Under the pieces are notes generated by a model. It made no database searches and was not told the origin of the DNA. It saw only the letters and a list, made by a program, of their open reading frames with translations. Positions 55,286-63,981 of a stretch of DNA of 64,000 nt are shown here, piece after piece. How positions within the stretch are numbered: position 1 is the first letter of the stretch; each line of letters starts with the position of its first letter. The position numbers were made by a program, and so were the translations under genes. The DNA comes from Lysobacterales bacterium (lineage in GTDB: Bacteria; Pseudomonadota; Gammaproteobacteria; Xanthomonadales; Wenzhouxiangellaceae), in contig PBLG01000013.1 of the NCBI GenBank assembly GCA_002722315.1, positions 1 through 64,000 on the forward strand. The letters run 5' to 3'.

Positions 55286-55945
55286 TCATTGAGCCAGCGG
55301 CTCGATCAGGCCGGGCCCGTCGTTGCCCGTCCGGTTGACCGCGGTCGAGACCGGCCAGCAGTCGAGGCTGTCCGGTTCGAGCCGGTCGATGGATTGGCGC
55401 AGGACTTCCCTGTCCTGTAGTTGGGGATCCAGCCATTTCTGAAGGCAGCTGTCGTCCAGTACCACGGGCATCCTGGCATGGATGCGCCCGACCGGCCCCC
55501 TGGCCGGTTCGGTGATGATCGCGCAGCCGGGCCGGTCGTCCAGGGTGACGGTCCAGATACCGGCCATCAATACCGGCTCGCGGTCTTTCCGGGCGAAGAA
55601 GTACGGCTGCTTGCCCTTGTCCGTCGCTTTCCACTCGTACCAGCCATCGGCCGGGACCAGGCAGCGGTGCTTGTGGAACGCGCTGCGGAAGTAGCGGCTG
55701 CTCTCCAGGTTCTCCGCCTTGGCATTGATCGGTTCGGGCGCGCTCGGGTCGGCCCAGTGCGGGTGGTATCCCCACCACAGCCTGTCGAAGACCGCCCGGC
55801 CCGCGGTCTCGCTGTAGCGGACGCCGAGGATGCCGGTGCCCGGCGCGATGTTATAGCCGGGCCGCCAATCCGTCGGTGGGGAGGGCAGCCCGAGCTTGGC
55901 GGCTATCTTTGCGGGATCGCTGAATAATGCGTAACGGCCACACAT
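55286..55945 (-). CDS. SOS response-associated peptidase (SRAP/HMCES family)
   Basis: 219 aa. The catalytic Cys2 (MCGRYALF) crosslinks to abasic sites in single-stranded DNA; supporting residues are in NAKAENLESSRYF and the RCLVPADGWYEWK motif, with the active His in RIHARMPVVLDD. The family (YedK in E. coli) protects abasic sites during replication. It is a single gene convergent with copB and unrelated to copper. Confidence 0.94.
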   Translation of the reverse strand: MCGRYALFSDPAKIAAKLGLPSPPTDWRPGYNIAPGTGILGVRYSETAGRAVFDRLWWGYHPHWADPSAPEPINAKAENLESSRYFRSAFHKHRCLVPADGWYEWKATDKGKQPYFFARKDREPVLMAGIWTVTLDDRPGCAIITEPARGPVGRIHARMPVVLDDSCLQKWLDPQLQDREVLRQSIDRLEPDSLDCWPVSTAVNRTGNDGPGLIEPLAQ

Positions 55946-56035
55946 TGAAATTTCGTGCTCGGAATTGCGGATCCAAGAACCTGAAGCCGATAGATTACCG
56001 CAACAGCCTGCACCGGATGGAAGCGGAGTGACCCA

Positions 56036-57697
56036 CTAGATCGGCAATTCGCCCGTGAAGATCACTTCCCCGTCCCGCCGGATTTCGACTATCTCGCCGC
56101 GTGGATCGAAATCCAGCACCATTTCGTTGAACATGGCCGGGTCACCGAACCACAGCGACCCGCGGTTCCCCTGCGCTGTCGAGACAACGTCGATTGCGCC
56201 GAATTGCGCGCCGCCGACGAACAGGTCGTAGAGGCCTGCCGGAACGTTTTCGACGTGAACCCGGAAAACCGTCCGCATCGAATGTTGTTCATATACCGCC
56301 TCAGCCGAGCCGGCAGCGTGAACCCCGAGGTTGTCGAGCTCGATCGCGATTCCGGCAAAGTCCACGCCTGGCGCCGTGCCGGAATGTTCGTCATCTCCCG
56401 GGCCCATTCCGCCGCCGTGACCCATGCCGCCTCCCATGCCCATGCCGAAGCCGCCGTCGCTTCCCGCGCTCGGGAATTCAGCCGCGAACAACCGGGCAAT
56501 GCCGTCAAGGATTTCGATCATTGCGCCCCTTGGGTCGAACTCGAGGTGCATCGCACCGACTTCGTCCGGGAACTGAAATTCGATTTCGCCGTGGGTCTGG
56601 CCGTTGCCGATTTCAGTGACCTCAATCAGGCCGCGTTCCTCGCCCCCGATGCGGACCGAGTAGCTTCCGACCGGAATATTGCGGACCTGGATGTCGAACT
56701 CCATCATTGGCTCGCCGGCTCCAGACGTGCCCAGCATCTCCATTCGGGCCTCTGCCGACCCATCCGGATAGACGCCGTCGTTGAGTAACTGGATCTCGGT
56801 TTCGAACCGCCCGTGGTCGGGGCCCTCGAACGGCGCTATTCCGCGACCCATGAAATGCCCTTCGACCGGCGTCGCCGCGGCAAGGACGACCTCATTGCCG
56901 GAAAGCACTTCGATCATCCGGTCGCGCGGATCGAAATCGAGCAGCATCGTGCCCGGCTCGGATGGCGAACGAAAGTCCAGGTGACCCGCGGTGCCGTCGT
57001 CCGTGACGAACACCTCAAAGGTGCCGCGCGGCTCGCCGCCGACGCGCAACTCGTACCCGCCTTCGGGAAGGTTCTCGACATCTACATTGAAACCTCCACG
57101 GCCGGGCCGCATTTCAAACTCGACCTGGCCCCTTGCGCCGGGCACCACGCCGGTGGGTTCGAGCGCAACGACGAATTCGCGCGCCATGTGGTCGGGCGCA
57201 AAATCATCCGAAATGCCGCCGCTGCAGGCCACGCCAGGTTGATTGCTCAGCCGGGCGATCGGAAATTCGCCGGCCCCGACCGTGTCGGTGTCGAACATGA
57301 TCCGGCCGTTGATACAGTCGGAAAACCGGACCTCCATCGTCCCGACCGCCTCGCCGAAATCACCTTCAGGGCTCTGCGGCTGCATGAACGAAATCCCGTC
57401 GAACTCGTAGACCTGCGCCATGATCCGGTCGCCGTCGATCGGGCCCTGGGCGATCAACCAGGTCGGCGTGCCGGCGTTGTAATGAGCCCAATACACCGCA
57501 GCCGTCTTTTCGCCCGATGGCAGTCGCGAAATCGCGATGATGGCACCGTGATTCTGTTGCTCCGGCTGGCCCCACCAGCCGCTGAAGCTGCCGGTGACTT
57601 CCAGTGCGCTTGCGGGCAGCGCCATCAGTATGGCGAATCCGGCCGCTGCAGCCTGAACCAATGGCCTTTCGGCCGCTCTCCAGAAATTGGAAAACAT
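56036..57697 (-). CDS. Secreted protein with three homologous modules, unknown function
   Basis: 553 aa from the second of two adjacent ATGs (57697), since GGAGG at 57704-57708 is six bases from it and only three from the first. Signal peptide AAAAGFAILMALPASALE. An N-terminal domain (about 25-165, GSFSGWWGQPEQQNHG) precedes three modules marked VDVENLPEGGYELRVGGEPRG, VRNIPVGSYSVRIGGEERG and VENVPAGLYDLFVGGAQFG, each followed by a LDFDPR-type motif and V(E/D)... strands. A Gly/Met/His-rich linker (MGMGGGMGHGGGMGPGDDEH) lies between modules 2 and 3 and may bind metal. No family recognised; copper genes are nearby. Confidence 0.78.
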   Translation of the reverse strand: MFSNFWRAAERPLVQAAAAGFAILMALPASALEVTGSFSGWWGQPEQQNHGAIIAISRLPSGEKTAAVYWAHYNAGTPTWLIAQGPIDGDRIMAQVYEFDGISFMQPQSPEGDFGEAVGTMEVRFSDCINGRIMFDTDTVGAGEFPIARLSNQPGVACSGGISDDFAPDHMAREFVVALEPTGVVPGARGQVEFEMRPGRGGFNVDVENLPEGGYELRVGGEPRGTFEVFVTDDGTAGHLDFRSPSEPGTMLLDFDPRDRMIEVLSGNEVVLAAATPVEGHFMGRGIAPFEGPDHGRFETEIQLLNDGVYPDGSAEARMEMLGTSGAGEPMMEFDIQVRNIPVGSYSVRIGGEERGLIEVTEIGNGQTHGEIEFQFPDEVGAMHLEFDPRGAMIEILDGIARLFAAEFPSAGSDGGFGMGMGGGMGHGGGMGPGDDEHSGTAPGVDFAGIAIELDNLGVHAAGSAEAVYEQHSMRTVFRVHVENVPAGLYDLFVGGAQFGAIDVVSTAQGNRGSLWFGDPAMFNEMVLDFDPRGEIVEIRRDGEVIFTGELPI

Positions 57698-57757
57698 CAT
57701 TTGCCTCCGTGAGTCTAAAAAAACATTCCAGCATCATCCGAAAAAGACGCGGGATGT

Positions 57758-57785
57758 TTATTAGACTAACCTAATACAAATGCAA
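57758..57785 (-). promoter_or_regulatory. Promoter with palindrome in the spacer, upstream of the three-module protein
   Basis: On the minus strand, -35-like TTGCAT (57780-57785) and -10-like TAATAA (57758-57763) are 16 bases apart. The spacer and -10 overlap a perfect inverted repeat TATTAG-N6-CTAATA (57759-57776). This position suits a repressor or a MerR-type activator. The motif fits neither the CueR nor the Fur consensus I know. Confidence 0.5.
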
Positions 57786-57895
57786 GCCAATTGATCCAGC
57801 GCAAATTTGGAAACCGATGGGATTGTGGATACACCGGGTAACCTCGGCCAATTCATGACTCGATGCGCTAGGGTGCGGGTCAAGTTTGGGTGCGG

Positions 57896-58759
57896 TCAGA
57901 ACTGGTTTAGCGGAATCTTCAAGTACGACACGCCGTTGCCTTCAGGTTCGGGCGCGCGGCCTGCGCGGATGTTGATCTGGATCGCCGGCAGGATCAGCCG
58001 GGGCATGCCCAGCGTCGCGTCGCGCTCGGTACGCGTCTTCACAAACTCCCCTTCGGTGCGGTCACCGCCGACGTGGATGTTGCGGCGTTTCTGCGCGCCC
58101 ACGGTGGTTTCGCAGCGCACCTCGCGGCCGCCCGGGCCGTAGTCGTGGCAGATGAACAGCCTCGTCTCGTCGGGTAGTTCGAACAGCCGCCGGGTGGACC
58201 GCCACAGCACGTGCGCATCGCCGCCCGGAAAGTCGCAGCGTGCGGTGCCGGCGTCGGGCATGAACAGCGAATCGCCGACGAACGCCGCGTCGCCGATCAG
58301 GTAGGTCAAGCTGTCCGAGGTGTGGCCGGGCGTGGGAATCGCGCGGGCCTCCACCGCGCCGATTGCAAACGTCTCGTCGTTGCCGAACAAGTGGTCGAAC
58401 TGCGAGCCGTCGATGGTCAACGCATCGCCGAGGTTCAGCACGTCGCGGAACGTGGACTGCACCCTGGTAATGCCAGAGCCGATCCCGATCGTGCCGCCCA
58501 GGCATTCCTTGAGATAAGGCGCCGCGGTGAGGTGATCGGCATGTGCGTGGGTTTCGAGAATCCAGACAACTTCCAGACCATTGTCCCGAACGAACGCGGC
58601 GATCCGGTCGGCCGATTCTGTGCTGGTCCGCGCCGCCGCGGGGTCGTAGTCCAGTACCGGGTCGATGACCGCTGCGGCGCGTCCGCCCGTGTCGCGAACA
58701 ACGTAGCTGAACGTGCCGGTATCGGCGTGATGAAAGGCCTTGACTTCCGGTTTCAGCAT
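57896..58759 (-). CDS. Persulfide dioxygenase-like MBL-fold protein (BLH/ETHE1 type)
   Basis: 287 aa from the ATG at 58759, preceded by GGAG at good spacing; the frame opens far upstream through the divergent regulator. Metal ligands: ETHAHADHLTAA (HxHxDH), PTPGHTSDSLTYLI, GDSLFMPDAGTARCDFPGG and FICHDYGPGGRE, the pattern of ETHE1-like non-haem iron persulfide dioxygenases and BLH. It should oxidise glutathione persulfide to sulfite and detoxify sulfide. It is divergent from an ArsR-type regulator, the same arrangement as BigR/BLH. It has a C-terminal extension of about 50 residues. Confidence 0.88.
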   Translation of the reverse strand: MLKPEVKAFHHADTGTFSYVVRDTGGRAAAVIDPVLDYDPAAARTSTESADRIAAFVRDNGLEVVWILETHAHADHLTAAPYLKECLGGTIGIGSGITRVQSTFRDVLNLGDALTIDGSQFDHLFGNDETFAIGAVEARAIPTPGHTSDSLTYLIGDAAFVGDSLFMPDAGTARCDFPGGDAHVLWRSTRRLFELPDETRLFICHDYGPGGREVRCETTVGAQKRRNIHVGGDRTEGEFVKTRTERDATLGMPRLILPAIQINIRAGRAPEPEGNGVSYLKIPLNQF

Positions 58760-58827
58760 ATCAATCTCCAAGAACCCTGCATATTGTATTCCTCTAATAT
58801 TAATGCGCAGCTTGATAATTCTGAACA

Positions 58828-58845
58828 GTTGCATTATAGTGCAAC
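58828..58845. promoter_or_regulatory. ArsR-type operator
   Basis: GTTGCA-TTATAG-TGCAAC is an 18-bp site with perfect 6-bp arms, ending one base before the regulator's ATG and inside the divergent intergenic region. Binding there would block the regulator's own transcript and probably influence the persulfide dioxygenase promoter. The site is AT-rich at its centre, like other ArsR/SmtB operators. Confidence 0.7.
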
Positions 58846-58846
58846 T

Positions 58847-59248
58847 ATGCAAATGATACAAATCACGCCCTCGGCTCTCTTCCGGGCCATGGCCGATGAG
58901 ACCCGGCTGCGCGTCATCCGTCTGCTGGCAACAACGGGCGAAGAGGCATGTTTGTGCGAATTGGTCGACAGTCTGCAGGAGCCGGCATACAAGTTGTCCC
59001 GACATCTGAAAACCCTGCGCCAGGCGGGCTTGTTGTCCGCGCACAAGGACGGGCGATGGGTCTATCACCGGTTGGTATCGGAGCCGCGATACCTTGAAGC
59101 CCTGTTTGCGACAGTTCGTGCATTGCCCGATGCGGATAGTGTCCACCAAACAGACCTTGTACGCTTTAGCGAGCGCATGTGCCTGCGCGTAGCCGGGCGG
59201 TGCCGGGTGGGCATTCTGTCCGAAGACCTGAAAGCGGAGGCTAGCTGA
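58847..59248 (+). CDS. ArsR/SmtB family regulator
   Basis: 133 aa from the ATG at 58847. Winged helix: SALFRAMADETRLRVIRLLA, ACLCELVDSLQEPAYKLSRHLKTLRQAGLLSAHKDGRWVYHRL. The CLC motif in helix 3 is the ArsR-type metalloid/thiol site; further Cys lie in RMCLRVAGRC near the end. It could sense arsenite, another soft metal, or persulfide as BigR does, and the divergent BLH-like gene supports the last. The ATPase gene starts at its stop codon (TGATG), so efflux is under the same control. Confidence 0.9.
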   Translation: MQMIQITPSALFRAMADETRLRVIRLLATTGEEACLCELVDSLQEPAYKLSRHLKTLRQAGLLSAHKDGRWVYHRLVSEPRYLEALFATVRALPDADSVHQTDLVRFSERMCLRVAGRCRVGILSEDLKAEAS

Positions 59249-61170
59249 TGGCCTGGATGGCCTGCTTGAGTTGTCCCGCCGTTGAATCCGGCCAGACGAG
59301 GCCATCCCCCTGGCGCAACCCGCAGGTAGTGACCTCGGTGACCTCCGGCCTGCTCTTGGTCATCGGCTTTTTCGGCGGCAAGCTAGGCCTCGCGCCGCCG
59401 CCCGAAACCGGCTTGTACCTCCTTGCCGTCATCATCGGTGGCTGGTATTTCGGCCGCGAGGCGTTCGAGGAACTGGTCAGGGAACGGAAGATCGGCATCG
59501 AACTGCTGATGAGTATTGCCGCCATCGTCGCCGGCCTCATGGGGCAGTGGGCGGAGGCCGCCATGCTGGTGTTTCTCTATTCGATCTCCGAGGCGGCCGA
59601 AGGGTACACGCAAGAGCGTACCCGCCACGCTATCCGTGCGCTCATGGATCTGGCCCCCAAGACCGCGCTGGTGCTGCGTGACGGCCAGGAGACGCGCATT
59701 CCCGTCGAACAACTTCAGGTCGGTGATGTGTTTGTTGTCTATCCCGGCGAGGCCGTGGCCACGGATGGTGTGATCGTCGAGGGCCGCTCCAGTCTCAACC
59801 AGGCCCCCGTCACCGGCGAATCGGTCCCGGTCGAAAAAACCGTGGGTGAGACGGTATTCGCCGCCACCCTCAACGGCGAAGGTGCGCTCACTGTGCGGGT
59901 CACCAAAACCACGGCAGACAACACCCTGGCGCGCATCATCCAGCTGGTGGAAGAGGCCCAGGCCAGCAAGGGCCGCAGCCAGCGCTTCATCGAGCGTTTC
60001 GGCAAACGCTACAGTCCGGCGGTGCTGGGGGTCGGCATCCTGCTCGCGCTGGTGCCGGGTCTGCTCGGTTTCGACTGGCAGGAGTGGCTGACCCGCGCCA
60101 CCGTGTTCATCGTCGCCGCCGCCCCCTGCGCGTTGGTGATCTCCATCCCCATCACTCTGGCGGCCGCCATCGGTACCGCGGGACGCAACGGCATCCTGAT
60201 TAAGGGCGGGGTGCACCTGGAAAATCTGGCCAAGGTGCGTGTGGTCGCCCTGGATAAGACCGGGACGCTGACGCTGGGCCAACCGCGGGTCACCGAAATC
60301 GTGCCGTTGAACGGCCATAGTGAAGCAGACGTTCTCAGCGCCGCCGCTGCACTCGAGGCCCGTTCCCAGCACCCGCTGGCGCGCGCAGTGCTGGACCGCG
60401 CCACGGAACAGGGTATCGAGGCCATCGCCGCCGAAGATTTTCAGTCGCTGACCGGTGCCGGCGCCACAGGTAGGGTTCAGGGCAAACAGTATTTCATCGG
60501 CAGTCCGGCGATGTTTGCGGAAAAGCAGGTGGCGCTGGCCGATGCAGAGGCGCGTATCGAAGCTCTGCAGGCCGACGGCAACACGGTCGTGGTCATCGGT
60601 ACCGGACAGGCGGCGCACGGTCTTATCGCCATCGCCGATCCCTTGCGGCCCGAGGCGCAAGAAGCGATCGCGGATCTCAAGCGCGCCGGGATTCACAAGG
60701 TCATCATGCTGACCGGTGACAATCCGCGCACCGCAAAGGCGATCGCCGCGCAGGCCGGCATCGACGAGGTGTTCGCCTACCTCAAGCCCGAGGACAAGAC
60801 CCAAAAAGTGAAAGAACTGGACCAGCAATACGGCCGCGTGGCCATGGTGGGCGATGGTGTCAACGACGCCCCGGCGCTGGCCGCTGCCCATGTGGGCATC
60901 GCCATGGGCGCGGCTGGCACCGACGTCGCCCTGGAAACGGCGGACGTGGCGCTGATGGCCGACGATCTTTCGCGGTTGCCGTACCTGATCCGCTTCAGCC
61001 GCCGCAACTGGGGCGTGATCCGCCAGAACCTGGCGCTGTCGGTGGTTGTGATTGGAGGTCTCATTGTCGGTGCCGTGACCGGAGCGTTTTCGCTGCCCAT
61101 CGCCGTGCTCGCCCATGAGATCAGCGAGTTCGTGGTGATCGCCAGCGGCCTGCGGATGCTGAGGGCCTGA
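59248..61170 (+). CDS. Heavy-metal translocating P1B-type ATPase
   Basis: 640 aa with GGAGG before the ATG, which overlaps the regulator stop by one base. P-type features: actuator TGES (QAPVTGESVPVEK), phosphorylation site DKTGTLTLG, HP motif SQHPLARAVL, hinge GDGVNDAPAL, and eight predicted membrane segments. The metal-site motif in helix 4 is APC (AAAPCALVISIPI), not the CPC of Cu/Cd/Zn pumps or SPC of Co/Fe pumps, so specificity is open. No N-terminal metal-binding HMA domain, only MAWMACLSCP with two Cys. It exports a soft metal from the cytoplasm. Confidence 0.92.
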   Translation: MAWMACLSCPAVESGQTRPSPWRNPQVVTSVTSGLLLVIGFFGGKLGLAPPPETGLYLLAVIIGGWYFGREAFEELVRERKIGIELLMSIAAIVAGLMGQWAEAAMLVFLYSISEAAEGYTQERTRHAIRALMDLAPKTALVLRDGQETRIPVEQLQVGDVFVVYPGEAVATDGVIVEGRSSLNQAPVTGESVPVEKTVGETVFAATLNGEGALTVRVTKTTADNTLARIIQLVEEAQASKGRSQRFIERFGKRYSPAVLGVGILLALVPGLLGFDWQEWLTRATVFIVAAAPCALVISIPITLAAAIGTAGRNGILIKGGVHLENLAKVRVVALDKTGTLTLGQPRVTEIVPLNGHSEADVLSAAAALEARSQHPLARAVLDRATEQGIEAIAAEDFQSLTGAGATGRVQGKQYFIGSPAMFAEKQVALADAEARIEALQADGNTVVVIGTGQAAHGLIAIADPLRPEAQEAIADLKRAGIHKVIMLTGDNPRTAKAIAAQAGIDEVFAYLKPEDKTQKVKELDQQYGRVAMVGDGVNDAPALAAAHVGIAMGAAGTDVALETADVALMADDLSRLPYLIRFSRRNWGVIRQNLALSVVVIGGLIVGAVTGAFSLPIAVLAHEISEFVVIASGLRMLRA

Positions 61171-61280
61171 CCGTGATGCCATTCGGCAAGTGCGTGGAAC
61201 GAAGGACCGGGATACAACGCCTGAGGATACCGGATATCTCTCAACCCCAATTGTTTCAAAACTAATGACAGGAGATCCCA

Positions 61281-61538
61281 ATGTATGACTGTGACTTCTT
61301 CCCATTCTTCGGCATGCCGCATGGTCTGGGATGGCTATTCATGATCCTTTTCTGGGTGCTTGTGATCGCCGGCATAATCGCCATTGCGCGCTGGCTGATT
61401 GCGGGCTCATCGAGGCAGGGACAGGACACACCGCCGGAACACAAAACCCCCGCCGATACTCTGCGTGAGCGCTATGCACGCGGCGAGATCGAGCGGGAGG
61501 AATTTCTGCAGCGGCTCGAGGATTTGAATGAACTTTAG
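61281..61538 (+). CDS. Small membrane protein with SHOCT domain
   Basis: 85 aa. One hydrophobic helix (GWLFMILFWVLVIAGIIAIARWLI) precedes a C-terminal SHOCT motif (TLRERYARGEIEREEFLQRLEDL), a short helical oligomerisation module often found in metal-resistance clusters. An N-terminal His and Cys (YDCDFFPFFGMPHG) could touch metal. A ribosome site (AGGAGAT) precedes the ATG. It lies between the ATPase and efflux genes on the same strand. Confidence 0.85.
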   Translation: MYDCDFFPFFGMPHGLGWLFMILFWVLVIAGIIAIARWLIAGSSRQGQDTPPEHKTPADTLRERYARGEIEREEFLQRLEDLNEL

Positions 61539-61578
61539 ACGACGCTCGATTTTTGCGAAACACATAGGAATTCACTCG

Positions 61579-62850
61579 ATGCGGTTATTACCTTTTTTGG
61601 GAGCGGCGTTGACCGCCTGCCTGTTGGTTTCGGTTGTACAGGCGGCAAACACGATGGATAGCGGCACACTGCCTGCATCCGCCGAAATCCGCATGCCACC
61701 GGAGCTGCCGGAGTTCGTGCGCACGGTATTGCAAGACAATCCCAGGTTGCAGGCAGCCCGCGCCGCCGTGGACGCGGCGCAGGCCGGAACCCGTGCCGCC
61801 GGACAACCCTTGTACAACCCTGAACTGGAGATCGGTGCTGAACAGGCCGAGAGCGACACGATCAGTATCGGTGTCCGGCAGGCAATTGATTGGGCGGACA
61901 AGCGTGGTGCCCGGCACGGGATCGCTGCGTTTGAGGCGGAGGGGGCGAGCGCCGAGTTCGAGGCCACGCGACAGCAGTTGATCGCCGAGTTGCTGCTAGC
62001 GCTGGGTCGCCACTACACTACAGATGCGCTCGACCAACTGGCCCAACAACGGGTGGATCTGATGCAGCGGTTCCTCGCCTTGGCGGAGAAGCGTCGCCAA
62101 GCCGGCGACCTCAACCAGGTTGAACTGGACCTCGCGCGGCTGGCGCACACCCGCTCCTTGTTGCAACGGGCACAGACCAGCGCCGCGCGCACCGATGCCG
62201 AACAGGCGCTGGTCGCCGTCACCGGAGCAGCGCGCCAGTCCTGGCCAGCGCTTCCCGGGCGTTTGCCGGAACCGATGAGCTTCGATGCACAAACGGCGCT
62301 CGATGGTTTGCCGGAATTGCAGGCCCAGCGCGCCCGCATCGCGGCGGCTCAATCCACCGTCACTCTGCGCAAGCGCGAGCAACGTCCTGACCCGAGCATT
62401 GGCCTGCGCGCCGGACGCGAGGATTCGGAAAGACTGGTCGGGCTTTCGCTGTCCATCCCGTTATACATACGCAACGGCTTTCGTGCCGAGACCCAGGCCG
62501 CGAATGCGCAGCTGATCGCGGCGCATCAGACGGGACTGGATGCCTACCGCCGGGCGCAGGCGCGCCTGACGTCCGCCACGGCGCGCTACCGGGTGACATA
62601 TGACGCTTGGGCGGCCTGGGAACACAGCGGTCAGCCGAGCCAGAGCAGCCAGCTGGCGCTACTCGAACGCCTCTGGCAGGCCGGCGAACTCAGCACTGCG
62701 GATTACCTGTTACAACTTAACCAAACCCTGGACACCCGGACCAGCGCACTCGAGTTGCGCGGACAGCTGTGGCGCAGCTGGTTTGATTGGCTGGCCGCAA
62801 GCGGCCGGTTCGATGGCTGGTTGAACGGTTCATATTTAGGCTTTAGGTGA
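61579..62850 (+). CDS. TolC-family outer-membrane efflux protein (CzcC/CusC like)
   Basis: 423 aa from the ATG at 61579, giving a signal peptide (LLPFLGAALTACLLVSVVQA); the frame opens at 61528, overlapping the SHOCT gene. Two copies of the outer-membrane-factor repeat are seen: NPRLQAARAAVDAAQAGTRAAGQPLYNPELEIGAEQ and the second half ALDGLPELQAQRARIAAAQSTVTLRKREQRPDPSIGLRAG. It forms the trimeric outer-membrane channel of the tripartite pump encoded with the following two genes. Ends before a ten-base gap to the adaptor gene. Confidence 0.9.
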   Translation: MRLLPFLGAALTACLLVSVVQAANTMDSGTLPASAEIRMPPELPEFVRTVLQDNPRLQAARAAVDAAQAGTRAAGQPLYNPELEIGAEQAESDTISIGVRQAIDWADKRGARHGIAAFEAEGASAEFEATRQQLIAELLLALGRHYTTDALDQLAQQRVDLMQRFLALAEKRRQAGDLNQVELDLARLAHTRSLLQRAQTSAARTDAEQALVAVTGAARQSWPALPGRLPEPMSFDAQTALDGLPELQAQRARIAAAQSTVTLRKREQRPDPSIGLRAGREDSERLVGLSLSIPLYIRNGFRAETQAANAQLIAAHQTGLDAYRRAQARLTSATARYRVTYDAWAAWEHSGQPSQSSQLALLERLWQAGELSTADYLLQLNQTLDTRTSALELRGQLWRSWFDWLAASGRFDGWLNGSYLGFR

Positions 62851-62859
62851 AGGAGACTC

Positions 62860-63969
62860 ATGAATTTATTCAAGTGCATACTTTGTGCTGGTCTTGTCCT
62901 GGGGTTGCCAGCACATGCTGCTGAGGGTGAGCCGGCGGGCGGCCAAGCGCCTGAGGGTGGTCCACTGGCCCTGAATGCAAAGCAGCAGGCGGCGCTGGGC
63001 ATCGAAGTCGCGCCTGCGGTGCGGCGTAGCCTTCCGGTCGAGGTCACTGCGCCCGGCGAGGTCGAGGTCAATCTGTACCGTACGGCACAGGCCACACCGC
63101 GCATTGCCGCCCAGGTGGTCGCCCGCCATGTGCAGATGGGGCAAATCGTGCAAAAGGGCGAGCCGCTCGTCACGCTGTCCAGCGTCGCCATGGCCGAGGC
63201 GCAGGGCGCGCTCGTCGAGTCCGACCGGGAGTGGGAACGGGTGCGCAAGCTAGGACGGGATGTGGTCTCGGACAAGCGCTACGTGGCTGCCGAGGTGGCG
63301 CGCCAGCAAGCCTACGCAAGGGCGTTGGCCTACGGCATGACACCGGGACAGGTGGAACGCCTGCTCTCGCAAGGTGATGCGTCCAGGGCCACCGGCGAAT
63401 TCGACTTGCTGGCCCCTCAGCGTGGACTGGTATACGACGATGACTTCACCCTCGGTGAGTTGATCGAGCCGGGCCGGGTGCTAGTGCGCCTCACCGATGA
63501 GTCGACACTGTGGGTCGAGGCGAAGCTGGATCCGGCGGATGCGGCGGCGGTTGAGCTCGGTAATCCGGCGCGGATCGGCGTCAATGGGGAAGGCGAATTC
63601 AGCGGTAAGGTCATCCAGTTTCATTACCATCTCGACAAGGCCTCGCGCACCCTGGTGGTCCGGATCGAGGTGCAAAACGTCCATGACGCCCTGCATCCGG
63701 GGCAGTTCGTCGATGTCGCCATCGATACCGGCGCGAGCCGGCCGGTGCTGGCGGTGCCGCGCGAGGCGGTGCTGCTTATGCAGGGCGGGCCCGCGGTGTT
63801 CAAGCTGGAGGGGGATGATTTCAAACCCCTGGCGGTACAAACCGGTGTCACGCGTGGCGGTTGGACCGAGATCACGGCCGGGCTTTCTGAAGGTGAACAG
63901 GTCGCCATCAAGGGCGCCTTCACCCTCAAGTCGCTGGCGTTGAAGTCACAGATCGGCGACGCGGATTAA
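62860..63969 (+). CDS. RND efflux periplasmic adaptor subunit (CzcB/CusB like)
   Basis: 369 aa with a signal peptide (CILCAGLVLGLPAHA) and a good ribosome site (AAGGAGA). Membrane-fusion protein layout: N-terminal barrel strand LPVEVTAPGEVEVNLYRTAQATPRIAAQVVARHVQMGQIVQKGEPLVTL (lipoyl half), a short hairpin, then beta-barrel IGVNGEGEFSGKVIQFHYHLDKASRTLVVRIEVQNVHDALHPGQFVDVAI, typical of heavy-metal RND adaptors. It links the inner-membrane pump and the TolC-like channel. Confidence 0.92.
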   Translation: MNLFKCILCAGLVLGLPAHAAEGEPAGGQAPEGGPLALNAKQQAALGIEVAPAVRRSLPVEVTAPGEVEVNLYRTAQATPRIAAQVVARHVQMGQIVQKGEPLVTLSSVAMAEAQGALVESDREWERVRKLGRDVVSDKRYVAAEVARQQAYARALAYGMTPGQVERLLSQGDASRATGEFDLLAPQRGLVYDDDFTLGELIEPGRVLVRLTDESTLWVEAKLDPADAAAVELGNPARIGVNGEGEFSGKVIQFHYHLDKASRTLVVRIEVQNVHDALHPGQFVDVAIDTGASRPVLAVPREAVLLMQGGPAVFKLEGDDFKPLAVQTGVTRGGWTEITAGLSEGEQVAIKGAFTLKSLALKSQIGDAD

Positions 63970-63981
63970 GGGGCGGCTATC

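Noticed and set aside
59383-61305. 640-codon open frame on the minus strand opposite the P-type ATPase
   Set aside because: It is an antisense shadow: rich in His, Arg, Gln and Gly with no domain, while the plus strand carries every P-type ATPase motif.
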